Position numbers and translations under genes: made by a program. From NCBI GenBank assembly GCA_963556695.1, contig CAUWAG010000006.1:2046001-2110000 (forward strand): a stretch of DNA of 64,000 nucleotides. Reading direction: 5' to 3'. How positions within the stretch are numbered: the first letter of the stretch is position 1; every line of letters starts with the position of its first letter. The stretch is from Anthostomella pinea (taxonomy: Eukaryota > Ascomycota > Sordariomycetes > Xylariales > Xylariaceae). Below are positions 1-12,788 of the stretch, piece after piece. The notes beneath the pieces were generated by a model. The model was not told where the DNA came from, did no database searches, and saw only the letters and a list, made by a program, of their open reading frames with translations.

Positions 1-473
1 GTGACCTGCACAAGGCAAACCTAGAGAATGAAGCGCTCGTCATCAAGGCTGTCAAAGATCTGAACGCGTTGGGCAAGGAGCCCGTGTCTAGTTATCGGGA
101 TCGAGCCAAGGAACGGCGGGTGGCCCACAACCAGCCCAGTAAACCGAAACCTCATCTGCCGAGGAAGAAACCGCAGGGGAACAAAGAGCCCGAGTCAGCC
201 AAGGAAACACCAGCGAAACCTGCAATATCCAAGGGGGCGGGCTTGCTGGCCAAGATGGGGTGGACCTCGGGCGAGGGCCTCGGCGCCGAGGGTGGCGGCC
301 GGACCAACATCATCGAGACGACGGCCTATGCTCCCGGCGTGGGCCTCGGGGCTGAAGGAGGGAAGAGGGGAGACGCGGCACAAGAGGCAGCTCGTGCTAC
401 CAGGAACGACTACGCCGACTTCGTCTCCAAGGCGAAGGACAAGGCGAGGGAGCGATATGAGAAGATGGGCTAG
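1..473 (+). CDS. G-patch RNA-binding protein, 3' end (RBM5/10-like C-terminus)
   Basis: This is the last 156 codons of a gene whose start lies before the window; the frame is open from base 3 and ends at TAG 471-473. The segment has two recognisable parts. First comes a basic stretch with the motif SYRDRAKERR, like the YRDRAAERR box near the C-terminus of RBM5/RBM10-type splicing factors. Then comes a glycine-rich G-patch, starting at KGAGLLAKMGWTSGEGLG and ending at GVGLGAEGGKRGD. G-patch modules bind RNA or activate DEAH helicases, so a nuclear role in pre-mRNA processing is likely. The TTG at 69 is not a real start, because coding sequence continues upstream of it without a stop. The tail is rich in charged residues (KAKDKARERYEKMG). 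The family assignment beyond the G-patch is inference. Confidence 0.85.
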   Translation, partial: DLHKANLENEALVIKAVKDLNALGKEPVSSYRDRAKERRVAHNQPSKPKPHLPRKKPQGNKEPESAKETPAKPAISKGAGLLAKMGWTSGEGLGAEGGGRTNIIETTAYAPGVGLGAEGGKRGDAAQEAARATRNDYADFVSKAKDKARERYEKMG

Positions 474-1596
474 AGAACCTATTGTCCCATTGTATACTAT
501 CACTGTTCGATGCTGGTCTTTCTAGGTGACCCGATTGACGTGACCGAGGTTCTACATCGTAAACGAGACACCGATCGATAGTTATTTCCGATTGCTGCTA
601 CTGCATAGTAACAATGCCTTGGGCATCGCCGGTTGCTATATTAATGAGCATGGAATTGGCGTCGTCGTGGCTACCGCGTACACTCGGCTTGCACATCGCC
701 TTTTTAGCTGATACTCATGGCCTGCCTGCTTGATGTGATCCCGGTCCTCTTCTAACGGACCTCGGGACAGTTGCACCTCTGTAACTACATCTGTTCACCT
801 TGTTCGGTGGGAAGCCGTTTCATCCATCACGGCTCGGGAATCCATCCACTTGCAAGCTAGCTAGCCACTAGATGGCCGAAGGAGTCTCTGTCGGACTCAT
901 CAAGGAGCCAGGTCGCTCGCTTACTTGCACTTATCCCGAAAGCGCGGATATATCATCACGGCTGCTACTCGCTCGCTGACACGGGACATGGGACATATCC
1001 GCTCAATTCGCACTTCCCCTCGTGCGAACGCGATTCTTGAAAGGCGCCTGACTTCAGCTCTACAGACGATATTCGAAACCACCTGGCCAAGGGCGTATGC
1101 CCAAATCCGGTAAGCTGGCAAGTGGCAACACATGGCATTGGTTGACTCAGAAAGAAGAATGGGGTATCATCATGTTCCATGGCCCTATGTCCAGGTCCTC
1201 TATTCGCGCGATCCAAGTATGCCGACTGAATCATCCAAAAAGGCAGCCCGGTCATACCTAGGAGTTTCCTCCCGCCGTCACCCGTGCTCTATACAGCAAG
1301 CATCGCTTAGACAAGTCAGAGTGTGCGCGCGCGAGCAGTGCTGATGCTATGTACTCGTGGAGATGCAATGTGCAATGCTGTGCTTTCCTGACGTAATCCA
1401 ATTCGGATCGAAATGACACCAGACGAGGTTTCGTCGTCTCGTCTCGTGCCATTTCCCATCCAGGTCCATCTATCGTACCCAAGTAATCCCAAAACGCGTG
1501 CTTATGCCATCGCTCATGCTATGCCTCGCGCATTCAGGGAGAGAGCAAGCTGAATTCATCGCAAAAAGAACCCTGACTGCTTGGATCGGTCGAGGG
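474..1596. other. Intergenic region, no gene seen
   Basis: About 1.1 kb between the converging G-patch and protease genes. It has only short frames on both strands with no recognisable domains, and should contain the two 3' UTRs. No repeats or RNA genes were recognised. Confidence 0.6.
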
Positions 1597-3249
1597 CTAT
1601 AATAAAATCAACCCGGCACCCACGAGACCAAAGCCGGCGGCGATGGTAGCCACGGCGGCAGCCTCCCAGTTCGGCGCTGGTACGGCACGAGCGGCGGCAT
1701 TGCCGGTCGAAGAAGCACTGGGCGAGCCAGTCGAAGTGACAGTAACGGTAGGCAAGGCACTGTTGCCACTGATGCCTGGCAGTCCCGTGGCGGTCTGCTC
1801 GGCGGTGACCTGGGATGCGACGCCACTAAGGAGGGGAATCCCGGACTCCTTGGTGATCTCGACCACATGGGTGTCGGTGCTGTTCAGGTTGGCGGGTGCC
1901 ATGGCGATAGTCTTGTTGCTCAGGTCGTAGACGACGTAGGCGGAGCGCAGAAAGGTATCGCCGAGCAGGTAGTAGCCCTGGTTTGCCTGGAGCCCGAAGC
2001 TACAGGCGTTATCGAAGGGCAGATCATCTGGTACCTGGAGCCCAAGCCCGGTATAGGAGTCCACATTGTCTAGGATCATCTCGTCGATGGGGACTCGGAT
2101 AAGCGGTCCGTCCGTACCACCAAACTGAAAGTCAAATGTCAGGTTCTTGCTATCGGACAGATAGCCACAGTCGACGTAGACGAGACCGGTGCCCCCGGAG
2201 CTGGTGTCGTCGTATGCGCCAAAGGCGTCAAAGACCCTGTCTGCTATACTGGATGGAAGGTAGGTCAAGGTGGTACCGGAGTCGAGAATGACGGGAATGG
2301 CGGCGGCGCGCGTGTAGTTGGCGACGGTGCCGTTGTCGGCCGTGGTGGTGAAGGAGCTCAGGGCGACAGTGAAGGAGGAATAGGTGCCGGTCTCAGCATC
2401 GGGCTGTATGGGCACAGCCTTCAGCTCGCCGATGAACTTGGCCGTGTCGAGCCCGCCAAAGAGAATGGTGCCCGTCTCGGCATGTAGATCGTCCTGGGGA
2501 GCAGGAGGCGGTTAGCTCACTCACCGCATTCCACACAAGGGAGTGGAATGTTGGGCTCAACGTACCAGGTACAAGCTGTAGGCCTCGCTCGCGATCAGGT
2601 CCTGTTGCATAAACATATCGATGATGTTGGGGTATTGCTTGGTGGCAGCGACGTTGGCAGAGAAGCCGACGCCCAGAAGACCGGAATTAATGGTCGAGTT
2701 CTCGGCAAGGCCCATCTGCAATGCGGTAATGTTTGCGCCCCCAATGCTTAGGTTGTCCTTGATGTAGTTGCCCTCAGCGCCGGAGCCGTCGACGTACTGG
2801 ATGCTGAAAGAGTCGTCCGAGACGAGAGAGTAGGTGGAGCTCTGGGAAGGGTCGTCTGCGTCGATAAGAGTAAGTGTAGGTCGGCGATTCGGCTTGGGAG
2901 GGCTTGGGAGAAAAACTTCAGACTTACAGGTGGCAAGGCAGTCGCCGTAGTACAGCTGCAAGGCCTCCGAGTTGCAGAGGTTCGCGCGACTATCGAGAAC
3001 CCACACGTCGCTGCTGCCGGTATCGAGGATCAGGTTGACGGGCTGGGGCGGGGTGCCGACGGTGACCTGGGCATAGTAGCCGCCGCCGGTCAGGTTGTTG
3101 TTCAGCTCCTGGGAGAATGTGCCGGCGCGCCTGCGTAGGCCGGTCCGTCTCTCTGCCTGGCGGGAGAAGGGGACGGGCACGACTTTCTGCGAGGCTCGGA
3201 CACCGGTGGCGAGGGCCGAGACGGCGAGGAGAGGCTGTAGGAGCTTCAT
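1597..3249 (-). CDS. GPI-anchored pepsin-like aspartic protease (yapsin/CtsD type)
   Basis: Three exons on the minus strand: 3249-2928, 2855-2566 and 2493-1597, with two 72-nt GT-AG introns. The first intron is in frame without a stop; removing it gives the expected ATYDPSQSSTY segment. The product is 502 aa. A signal peptide covers about residues 1-19, followed by a propeptide with basic pairs (RRTGLRRR). The peptidase A1 domain has both catalytic aspartates in LILDTGSSDVW (Asp76) and VILDSGTTLTYLP (Asp275). The C-terminus has a Ser/Thr-rich linker and ends in a hydrophobic tail (AAVATIAAGFGLVGAGLILL) without a basic stop, typical of a GPI-attachment signal. It should sit on the cell surface or in the wall and cleave or shed secreted proteins. 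Both active sites are intact. It probably flanks the PKS cluster rather than belonging to it. Confidence 0.93.
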
Positions 3250-4571
3250 GGCGGCGTCTCCAGCTCATCAAGTCCGGCTCGTCAAGTGGAAATGGATGCG
3301 CAGGCGTGGAAGCTGAGGGTGAGCAAGTGACGGCAAGAGGACAAGAGGAGGACGAGGCAGAGAAAGACGTAGGTACGGTACCTACCTAGCTATTCCCTCT
3401 CTCAACGACGCGCGGCTAATATGCACCTGGTCCTGCACCTTGTCACGCACCGCAGTTGCGTTGGTCACCTTGCCTTGGGCTGAGTGTGTGGCGATGGTTC
3501 TTCTCTTGGGTGGTTGGTCGCCTGGTCAATCACGAATCACCAGGATCACCATCATCCAATGGATCCATGGCCCATGGCCCATGGCTGCATCATGGGCGGC
3601 AGGTTGCATGGCCACCCCCAAGAGGGAAAAGGGGGGCACGGCTTCAACGCAGATCCAGCTTGGGGAGCCTTTTCCCCAAGAACTGGAGACTTCAAGACTT
3701 GGCAACATTAGCTGAATGTTGGTCTGGGGTCTGGTAGTCTGGTGGTGTACCTTGCATCTGGATAATCGCCGGGTACCAGGTAGCTGTCAAGTAGCTGATG
3801 GGCAGTTGCCAGTGATTGTGTGGGACGGTACTTGCTCCAGCTGCGAGAAATGCCCCTCTCGGTTGTATCTGTGGATCACCCACCCGATAAGATGAATCTA
3901 CCCTACCTACATACCTATCTTATCGAAAACGCCCAGTGGCTTGGCTCCAAGACAATCATCACCACTGACCAGTCGCGACTCGCCAGAGGCCCAGAGCTGC
4001 GACTGCCAACTGGGTGATGACTGCCATGAATGATGGAACGATCCGTCTGGAGACTTCTTTATTATTAAGAAGACGGGACGCAGGGCATCAGAGTTCGACC
4101 TTACAATGGAAGTTGAGGAAGGGGACCCCGGGCCATCATACATCCGCCAGGAACGACAACCTTTTCAACATTTCTACTCCTATTAATAACCTTAATACTC
4201 CAACCGGGCCGCCAATACGGTAGCTTCAACGTTGAGACAGCTGCCAAGCATATACTTACTACTTCCTTACTTCTATCGGTCAGTGTCATCCCCAAGGTCA
4301 TGGTTTATAGTGTATCGCGGCCAGCATATCACATACCAGTACAGGTTACATACGAGTCACTTGTCTGGCTGTCTGGCTGTCCGGCTGTCCGGCTGTCCAC
4401 GTCTTCCAAAGATTCACTGTGCATGAGGACACGTAAAGAAACAGGTAGCTATCTCCATTCGTCTTCATCCATTCTTTTCTTCCTTGGTTCTCTTCCCCTT
4501 CCAACTCTCAAAACACAAACCCCGCGCCAGAACTAGCTATAGACAAGCAGTATGAAAAGGGGCATCTTGTG
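3250..4571. other. Intergenic region between protease and PKS
   Basis: It contains the promoter of the protease (minus-strand start at 3249) and the 3' flank of the PKS. Only short overlapping frames were seen, with no domains. A small 8-bp tandem repeat lies at 4363-4398. Confidence 0.6.
4363..4398. repeat. 8-bp tandem repeat (GTCYGGCT)4
   Basis: Four consecutive 8-mers, two GTCTGGCT followed by two GTCCGGCT, then a partial GTCC. It lies about 175 bp beyond the PKS stop codon, in the 3' flank. No function is implied. Confidence 0.85.
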
Positions 4572-7500
4572 TCAGTCATCGGCCGCGCCGGCCGCGACAG
4601 CACGTTTCTGCGCGATCATAGCGCAGAGCTCCTGGATGCTGTTCTCGCCCAGCACCTCGAACACGCTCACGTCGACGTCGCACTGCCCAAACACCCACGT
4701 GCGCACTCCCACCGCCACGAGCGAGTCCACGCCGTACGCGTTGGGCGGTCTGGACGCATCGACGTCTTCGGTCCGCATGTTCATGCTGCGCGCGAGCATC
4801 GCCCGCAGCCCGCCGCTGAGTACGGCCGCCGCCTCTTCCGCGTCTGCCACCTCCGCCAGCAGCCCCTGGATGCTGTTCTCGTCATCCGCCGCCTCGGCCC
4901 CAGCCGCCTCCGGTCCGGCATCGTTGTCTACCTGGCCAAGGCGCACGAACATGGCTGAGCGAGTCCAGTAGGGGTCCGCGACCCTATTCTGTCGGATCAG
5001 CCCGCCGGTGCCCAGTCCAGCCGCCACCTGTGCTGGCATTCTCTCCTCCTCGCTTGTGTAGCCCGTGATCGCGCACTCAACCATGCGCCTGAAGTCCTGC
5101 AGACGCGTCGCGAAGAATCCGCTTGTCTTGAGCTTGTCAAGCGTACCTGGATTGTCCACAAGCATCCCCGCGCCTAGCATGGGCCCGAGATCCAGCGACA
5201 CCGCGCGCGTCGGTCCGGGGCCCGCCGAGATGTGTCGTGCGAGCGCGTCTTGAAACGCGTTCCCAGCCGCATAGTTGGCCTGCCCACGGTTGCCAATCAC
5301 CCCAGCCGAGCTGGAGAGGAAGATGAAAAAGTCCATGTCCTGAGGAAGCGTCTCGTGCAGGTTCCAGGAGCCCACCGTCTTGGGCCGGACCGCCACGCGC
5401 CAGTCCTCGTACGTCATGTTCTCAAACGTTGCGTCACGCACCACCGCCGCGCATTGGAACACCCCCTTCACCGGCGGCATACATCGCTGTATCTGGCCAT
5501 ACACCTGCTTGAGAGCTTCGGCATTGCAGATGTCGACCTTGTAGACGCCGACTTTAACCGCTCGCTTCTCCAGGAAGCTCACGCAAGACTCGGCCAGCCC
5601 GTTCGTCGCGCCAGATCGAGAGAGGAACACAATGTTCTTGACGCCGTTGGCCTCAAGCATCTTCGCTATCTCGATACCCAGACCGCCAAGGCCGCCCGAG
5701 AGAACGTAGGTGCACCCCGGACGCAGGTTCCGGCTGGCCGGATACGGAGGTCGTGGTAGAATCGGGACCAGTTTCGACCGGGATCGCTGGCAGTAGATCT
5801 GCCTAGTCTGTTCATCCGCCTCCATGAGTTCAAAGGCTGCCGGCAGTTCCGAGTAATCGAAGAGCTTGGGGGTTTCGGCCTCCAACACCTTGAAGCGTCC
5901 TGATACGATTCCAAGACAGGTCACCGCGAGGGCTTGTCCGAGTCGACGAGGTTGGTGCTCGATCAGCTTGGCCACGTCCACCATCATGCTGCTGAAAGTC
6001 TTGTTCGTGAGCTCCGCGTCGTGACCGCTAACACTGCTCCCCTGACACCTTCTCGCAAAGCTGACGATACAACCACCTACACGTTTCATTAGCTCCTGCT
6101 TCTGATCGGCGGCTCACCGTGCTGACTTACCTTCGGCGATGAGCTTCTCGTTCAGATCACGGTTCTGGCCGGTCGGGTCGTATATAACGTCCACGCCCTT
6201 GCCATTGGTGAGGCGCAGGAGACTGTCGACGAAGGCGGTCGACCTTCCGTCCACAATGTGCTCTTCGGGAACGCCCCAGTAGTGATAAAGCATACCGCGC
6301 TGGTTGTTAGTCAACGCGCTGGCCAACACCGTGGCGCCTGCGGACCTGGCGAGTTGGATGGCAGCCTGGCCGAATGACCCGACACCGGCGTGAACGAGGA
6401 TGGTATCGCCGGCTTGGAGACGCCCGAGCGCGTATTGAGCCACGCAAAAGCTCGTAGCAAGATGTACGTGGGACGGCTGAAATGTCTCTCGTGAGACCTT
6501 GTGAACCAGCTCGTGATGGCATCTGACGTAATCCTTTACTATTAACAAACACAAGTTAGTAATTTCTCTTTGTGGGATTATATATGAGAGGAGGACCATC
6601 CGGACGCATGTCTCGGAAGCGCGTGTTTGTCGACCAGACGTGCCTGTGAGACAGGCCTATCGAACACGCACTTCCAATACATGGCCCGAAAAGGGGGATC
6701 AGATAACTCCTGGATATACGTACGGGACCCGCGCACCGCTCCAATGACGTAGTCGCCCACCATGACATTCACGACGTCGGCGCCAACCTCTTCGACCGTA
6801 CCGAGCATGTCGGTGCCGATGGCATCATCTCCCGCGCGCCCGTAGACGACGTCACTGTCAAGGTCTGTCAGTGCAGCTGTAATGACCTTTACTTTGACCA
6901 CGTGGCATGGTAGAGGCGTATGAGCCTCGTGGTCGTCATCCCAGTACAAACTCCCGGGGTTCCCAACCTCCCCAATCTTAAGCTTGAGTGGTCTATCTCG
7001 TGGAAACGGCATCTGTTGCATCTCGGGCTCGGGTTGTGCGGTACCGCGCTCGATCAGGGTGTTCAGAGCCCGGACGGGAATCAGTCTCGGGACCACAGTG
7101 CGACCGTTACGCTCGACATATTCGGTCTCCCGGGGCACTGTTCCCTTGGGGCTGAAGAAGGCATCGCGAAGCAGCAGCAGTATCTTGCGGGCAACCGATG
7201 CCGTCGCTGGACGAGTGAACTGGATGTCGTGGCTGATATCGAAGGTGAGCACGTTCTTCTTGGCATGCTCCGAGTTGATGGTGCGAGCTAGACCCTGAAA
7301 CAACGCAGATCTCGGGTTGGTGGCCTCCGACTGGGAGCCCCGAGTCACCCAGAAAATCCCATTGACTGCGGCAACGACGGTGCTGAATGCGGCAAAGTCC
7401 TTTTCTGACCAGTCCCAGACGAACTGCTGGCCATCGGCCTCCAGTAGCGAAAGACAGTAGAGGGGCAGCTGCTGCCCTTCGGCTATGGAACTCAGAGTCC

Positions 7501-10500
7501 GTATTTCCCAGTGCGAATCTTTGGTAAGCTCGTTGCAAAGTCTGTTGGTCTCGGGGCTCACGTCTTCTGGGACCAGGAGTAGCATAGGAAGCTCTTCGGT
7601 GCGATGGTCACTGGCCTGCAGCGCATCTTGTTTCGTCGGAGAGATTGTGGCGAGGTCGAAGTCTTCCCATATCATCTCAGAGCAGAGGTTGCGGTAATAC
7701 GGGAGAAAGCCACCTTCGGTGCTGCTCGACGTCAGGGCGGTGAAGGTCAGGTCCTCGACGACGATCAAGGGATGGCTTTGCGGGCCGGTACCACCCAGCC
7801 AGGAGGCATCTGATACTACAAAGGATGTGGAAGCTTCGCGCGGGCGGCGCCGCTCGGCATGGGTGCACGTCACGAGGTCTTGGCCAGATCTCGACAGCAC
7901 ATCCGAGTCGGCCAACACACGGAGCTTCCCGAGCAATGACGGAACCATGGCCTCGCCGCTCATACCGAAAGCCGTCTGGAAGATCGAGTCCAGTGTGGCC
8001 GGGTGAATGATGTGGGGGTATTCGAAACCCGCAGGCATTGTGGTCTTCGTATCCGGGACACGCACCACGCCGACGCAGGCGTCATCTCTCCTGTGTAGCG
8101 AGGTGATGTTCCGGAATAGAGGGCCGTAGTTCATGCCGATGATGTCCAGGGTCTCGTACAGCTGGCTCGGGACCATGAGCTCGTCGCACTGCTTCTTCGT
8201 CTCGACATAATCCTGATAGTGCCGCTCGGCTTGCTGTCTCGTCTCCCGCTGAAGTTGATGCTCTGCGCGGGCTCCTGAACCTGGCTGCCTATACTGGACG
8301 TTGACCAGCCCACTGCCATGCTCCTGCCATGCCAGGTCCAGCTGCTTCGAGAAGATAGAAAACTGAAACATCAATGAAATCGCATCCTGCGCATTATCCG
8401 GAGAAAGCTGGCTTGTTGCCTTGTTGAAAGTCAGCGCATATTCGAGGCCATGCTTAGTGGCCGGGATGATCATGGCCTTTTGGATCCTGAACTCGGATAT
8501 CTCGATAGCGGAATACTTGCCCGAGGCGACTTGCTTGGCACCTTCCAGGACCATGGCGATCATGCCGGCAGCAGGGTAGATGATGGTCTTTTGCACCTGG
8601 TGGTCTTGAATCCACGGGTTCTCCGAGATGCGGAAGAAGCCTCGCCAGCGCGGTTGGAACGGTGTCGAGTCGGCCGTAGGGCGTCCGATTAGGTCGTATC
8701 TTCCATGGACCTGGAAACGAACGGACTTGGACAGATGCGACTCGTGCCAGTGCACGGTGCTGTGGTTCCAGGGGTAGTTGGGCAGGTCTACCTGCAGTCT
8801 TGGGCGCCGGAGCTGTGCGTTTCTCATGACTACCCATGGCATGACAACGTCGCATCCGTGACACCAAAGCTGGCCAACCGCTTCTAGAATGGTCAGTGCT
8901 GCATCTCTACCGCGGGTGAGCATAGATATGTACTTGGGTCGGTTGGCCAGCTTCTTCTCGGCTTCTGCTATCTGTCTTACGGGACCCCGAAGTGAACAAT
9001 GCGGTCCTAGCTCGAGTACGATGTCGGGCTTCTGGCGTTTGCGACCGATCATCTGTTGCATGGCATCAGAGAACAGGACCGGACTGACCATGTTCGTTGC
9101 CCAGTAACTGGGTCGAAGCTCGTCCCAGCGGATGACATTACCCGTCACGGATGAATACATGGTAGGTGGTTCTCTTGTGGATCTTGGGTCGACAGGTGCA
9201 GTCCTCGCGGTGAAGTCTGACAGAGTAACGAGCCTGCCCTGAGCATGCGGGTGCGGAATTCTCCTGTGGGACGGCTCGTGGGGCATGATGTGCGAGATGG
9301 CTTGGAGATAGGCACCCTCGCATCGCTTCATGTGATGCGAGTGATACGCGGTGTCTACCAGCAACAGCCGGTTGAAGACGCCATCCGCTTCGAGTCTCGC
9401 CTGGACTTCGAGAATCGCGCCCTCATCCCCGGATAGAGTCACCGAGGCTGGGCTATTGATGCAAGCTACCACGGCCTTGCCCTTGGCGAGGTTGTCTAGG
9501 TATGCTTGTGCCTCCGACGCTGACAGACCTACAGCAAGCATGCGACCCTTGGGGTAGGGTTGACCTTCCGGGCCCTCTGAAACGCCCACGCACTTTCCTC
9601 GATGGTATGCAAGCTCCCAGGCATCCTGGCGGGATATGGCACCGGAAGCATATGCTGCTGCGATCTCTCCAGACGAATGCCCGCACACGTCCGTTGGCAT
9701 AATACCGTAATGCTCGATCAAGAGATCTACGAGAGCCACTTGTATCGCTGTAGTCGCTGGTTGCGAGACTTCAGGGTCGTTGATTCTAGAACAGGCCTCG
9801 TCTCTCAAGAGCTCGTCGACCAGGTGGAAGGAGCACCCTACGTGTCCCTGTAGATACGAGCTGGCCTCGGCGATCGAGTGTAGGAAGATGTCGAAGCCGA
9901 GAAGTTCCCTCCCCACTACATCATCACGAGTTATTGACTGTACTCTCAGGATACACTGGGGCGTGTTCGGAAGTTGTGAGTCGTGTCTCGGGAGTGTGAG
10001 CTCCTGTATTGACAAGAGAAACTCCCGAGGCATCTGAAAGGGGTAAGGGGCTACTCCAGGTGTCACTCACTAGCATACCACTGAGCGCCTTGACCACCGA
10101 AGACAAAGGCGACCCTAGTCGATGTCTCCTCTGATGCTCTGACAAAGTCGGCGCTGCCCAGCTTGCTCAGCTTCAATAGTAGCTCCTCCGCAGAGCGCGC
10201 GGCAACCGAGACCCTCCACTGCATGTTCGTTCGTCGACATCCGAGCGTATACGCAAGGTCCTCCATCAGAGTATCCGTATTGGTTCCGATCCGACCTCTG
10301 ATATAATCTCCGTGCAAATGGACTACCTGGGACAAGACGCCTTCTTCCTGCGCTGAGAAGACGAATACTTGAGACTGCGAGTCGCGTTCCGGCAAAGAGC
10401 ATCCATTGATTCTGCCAGCGGCCGGCACTAAGATATCTCTGACGACTTTGTCGTGGTCCGTTGTGGTCACCAAATCCATCGAAGGTTGGTTGTCTCCATC

Positions 10501-12610
10501 CGAGATGGTGGTGTTGTGATGCGCCGAGAGACCCCTCTGGGCCAGATAATGGGCGGCATCGTCAAGAATGACATGTGCGTTCGTTCCGCCAAATCCAAAG
10601 CTGTTCACACTAGCTCTTCGAAGGCCCTCGACCGGCCAGGGAGTATTTTCCGTTGGAACCTGCGGCCAAGTGTCAGAGTGGCCCACCTGGCAGAAAACAT
10701 ATCGACAGTCATCTCACCTTCACCTTCCATCCTTCGAAATCAATCGTCGGGTTGCCCGGCGCCACGAAGTTGAGGTGCTTCGGGATGATACCAGTTTCGA
10801 TAGTCACTGCAGCTCCTGAAGTCAGCTGTCATATCTCCAGCCTAAGATGGGTGTATAGGGAATTCGAGAGATGATTCAGGCGCCACGAAAAGCAACCCGA
10901 GCTCGTATGGAACGGTCAGGGCAAGGAAATGTGTTGCTTGGGGTACGCACATATGCCTTTGATCAAGCCTGCTACACCAGCACAGCCTTCCAAGTGGCCG
11001 ATGTTGGTCTTCAAAGGTTAGTAAGATACACGCAAGCTAACACGAAGAAAAAGAAGAAGAGGAAGGGAGTACGGAAACAGGAAAGAAGAAGGGAGTCGGA
11101 AGGAAGAAGGGCCCATTTTCACCTTGATCGAGCCCACGTAGATGGGATTTTCCTTGCTACGCCGTGGACAGAGAGCTTCGGATACTGCTTTGAGCTCTCT
11201 CCAGTCGCCCGCCGGCGTCCCAGTGCCGTGACACTCGACGTAGGCAGTCTGGTCGACATCCAGGCCTGCTCTCTCGTAAACGCCACGCATGTTCTTGATC
11301 TGGGCTTCCGAACTCGGAAGAGTGATGCCTGCTCATACTTAGTGCTCTGTTATACGGTCTGGGTAGGTTCTCTACCCGCAGTGCGTCCATCTTGATTGAC
11401 TCTCGATCCGCGAATGATAGCTCGGATGTTATCATTGTCACGAATGGCATCGCTGAGGCGTTTCAATACGACGATGCCGACTCCTTCGCCCCGACCGTAG
11501 CCATTGGCTCTAGCATCGAAACTGTAACTTTTGCCGTCTGGGCTCAGGAAGTTCAGGGCCGTCATCGGCATCATCGTAGCAGGAGTAAGCATGAGTCCGG
11601 CACCGCCTGCGAGCCCCTGAGTGGGTCAGCACTTGCACCAACTAACGCGCAGCCCCTGACAAGTGGTGGACAAAATGAACCTGCAGTGGGACAATCATTG
11701 ATCAAGTGATTGTCCCAGCATACTGTCACGCCGATCGCTCGCCTAGATGGCATGTGGACGGAGGGGGCGTTAAGACTTACAACATCAATCTCTCGGTCTC
11801 GGAGGCTCTGGCATGCGCTGTGCAAACACACGAGGCTCGCACTGCACCCAGTATCGATGGTCATGCTCGGCCCGTGGATATCCAGGAAGAACGATATGCG
11901 GTTGGACATGATGGCAGTGCCGTTTCCTGTGGCACTGTACATGGGTGCATCGTCAGGATCGCGAAGGACCACTTGTTCGTAGTCTTTGCCTGTCAGCTTG
12001 CACAATAGGCGCTGCTTCAGCGGATTTCTGGGGCGTACCTTTGACAAATGAGCCGATCCAGACGCCAGTCTCGGTCTTGCGCAGGGCATTTCGATTGATA
12101 CCGGCTAGGGGGGGGCGCATCAGTTCCGTGTACGGCAAGAGGACTTTCCCAGGCATCCTACCACTATCTAGTGACTCGACAGTGACCTCGAGGAGGATTC
12201 TCTGCTGAGGATCGACGGCTTTTGCTTCGTCGGCCGGTATGGAGAAGAACTACAGCAGTTGGTCAGTACCAAGGCAGTGTGCAGTGGTCGGGTCTGCGGG
12301 TCCTTGGGTTTACCGAGCTATCGAACGCGCCAACATTCTCTCGCAGTAAATGCGCTCCCTTGAAAGGGATCTACAGGCAGAGTCAGCCATCAGTGTTGCT
12401 TGGGATGCAGATATGGTGAATTACACTGCCTTGCCTGGCTACGTGCGGGTGGTAGTAGCTCTTGATGTTTAGTCGGTCCGCGGGTACCTCCGACCAGGCG
12501 CTCTCTCCACGGTAGAGCATCTTTGATAGAGCCTCCGGAGACACGGCCGTCCCCGGAAATCGGCATCCGAGGCCAACCACAGCAATAGGCTCTGCCTCTT
12601 CAGAAGCCAT
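4572..12610 (-). CDS. Highly reducing type I polyketide synthase (KS-AT-DH-ER-KR-ACP)
   Basis: Thirteen exons give a 2297-aa protein: 12610-12425, 12370-12314, 12249-12162, 12104-12039, 11989-11781, 11616-11376, 11328-11123, 11008-10951, 10806-10718, 10659-10071, 9915-6724, 6538-6131 and 6076-4572. All introns are GT-AG and keep the frame. KS (about 1-430) has DTGCSASL (Cys181), VECHGTGT (His316) and NIGHLEG (His356). AT (from about 587) has GGQGAQW and GHSSGE (Ser677). DH has DHQVQKTIIYP (His1035) and HPATLDSIFQ (Asp1239). ER (about 1570-1875) has GVGSFGQAA (1712-1717). KR has YVLSGGLGGLG (from 1919) and Tyr2065 in GQANYAAGNAFQ. ACP has GVDSLVA (Ser2248). All catalytic residues are present, so it should make a fully reducible acyl chain from malonyl-CoA. 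The DH-ER interval lacks recognisable methyltransferase motifs, and no thioesterase follows the ACP, so release needs a partner. The first-exon start MASEEAEPIAVVGLGCRFPG fits the KS N-terminus. The exon 8/9 acceptor was chosen because it restores normal KS spacing. The product cannot be predicted. Confidence 0.95.
11687..11717. repeat. Perfect 11-bp inverted repeat inside PKS intron 5
   Basis: TGGGACAATCA at 11687-11697 and its exact reverse complement TGATTGTCCCA at 11707-11717 flank a loop containing the palindrome TTGATCAA. The hairpin lies in the 164-nt fifth intron (11617-11780), much longer than the neighbouring 47-64 nt introns. Confidence 0.85.
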
Positions 12611-12788
12611 GCTTGACAGTACAGCTCTGGTTCGTGATGCGAATGCGAATGGCGGTCGTGGGATGCAATATGAAAATTCTATTGGTGGTGTGTTTTAGGT
12701 GAAAATGTGTTGGTAATAGCTTGGCGGTGGAAGTATGTGCTGTGAGGGTGCCTGAGGCAAAGGTGAAAATCTGCAGGTGGTTGAAGAC

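Noticed and set aside
69..71. TTG as a possible start of the G-patch gene
   Set aside because: The frame is open and coding-like to the window edge, so the gene simply continues upstream.
10807..10815. CAG or GAG acceptors just before the chosen exon 9 start of the PKS
   Set aside because: One creates an in-frame stop and the other lengthens the KS by one residue; the GCAG acceptor gives GLIKGILTIETGIIP with normal KS spacing.
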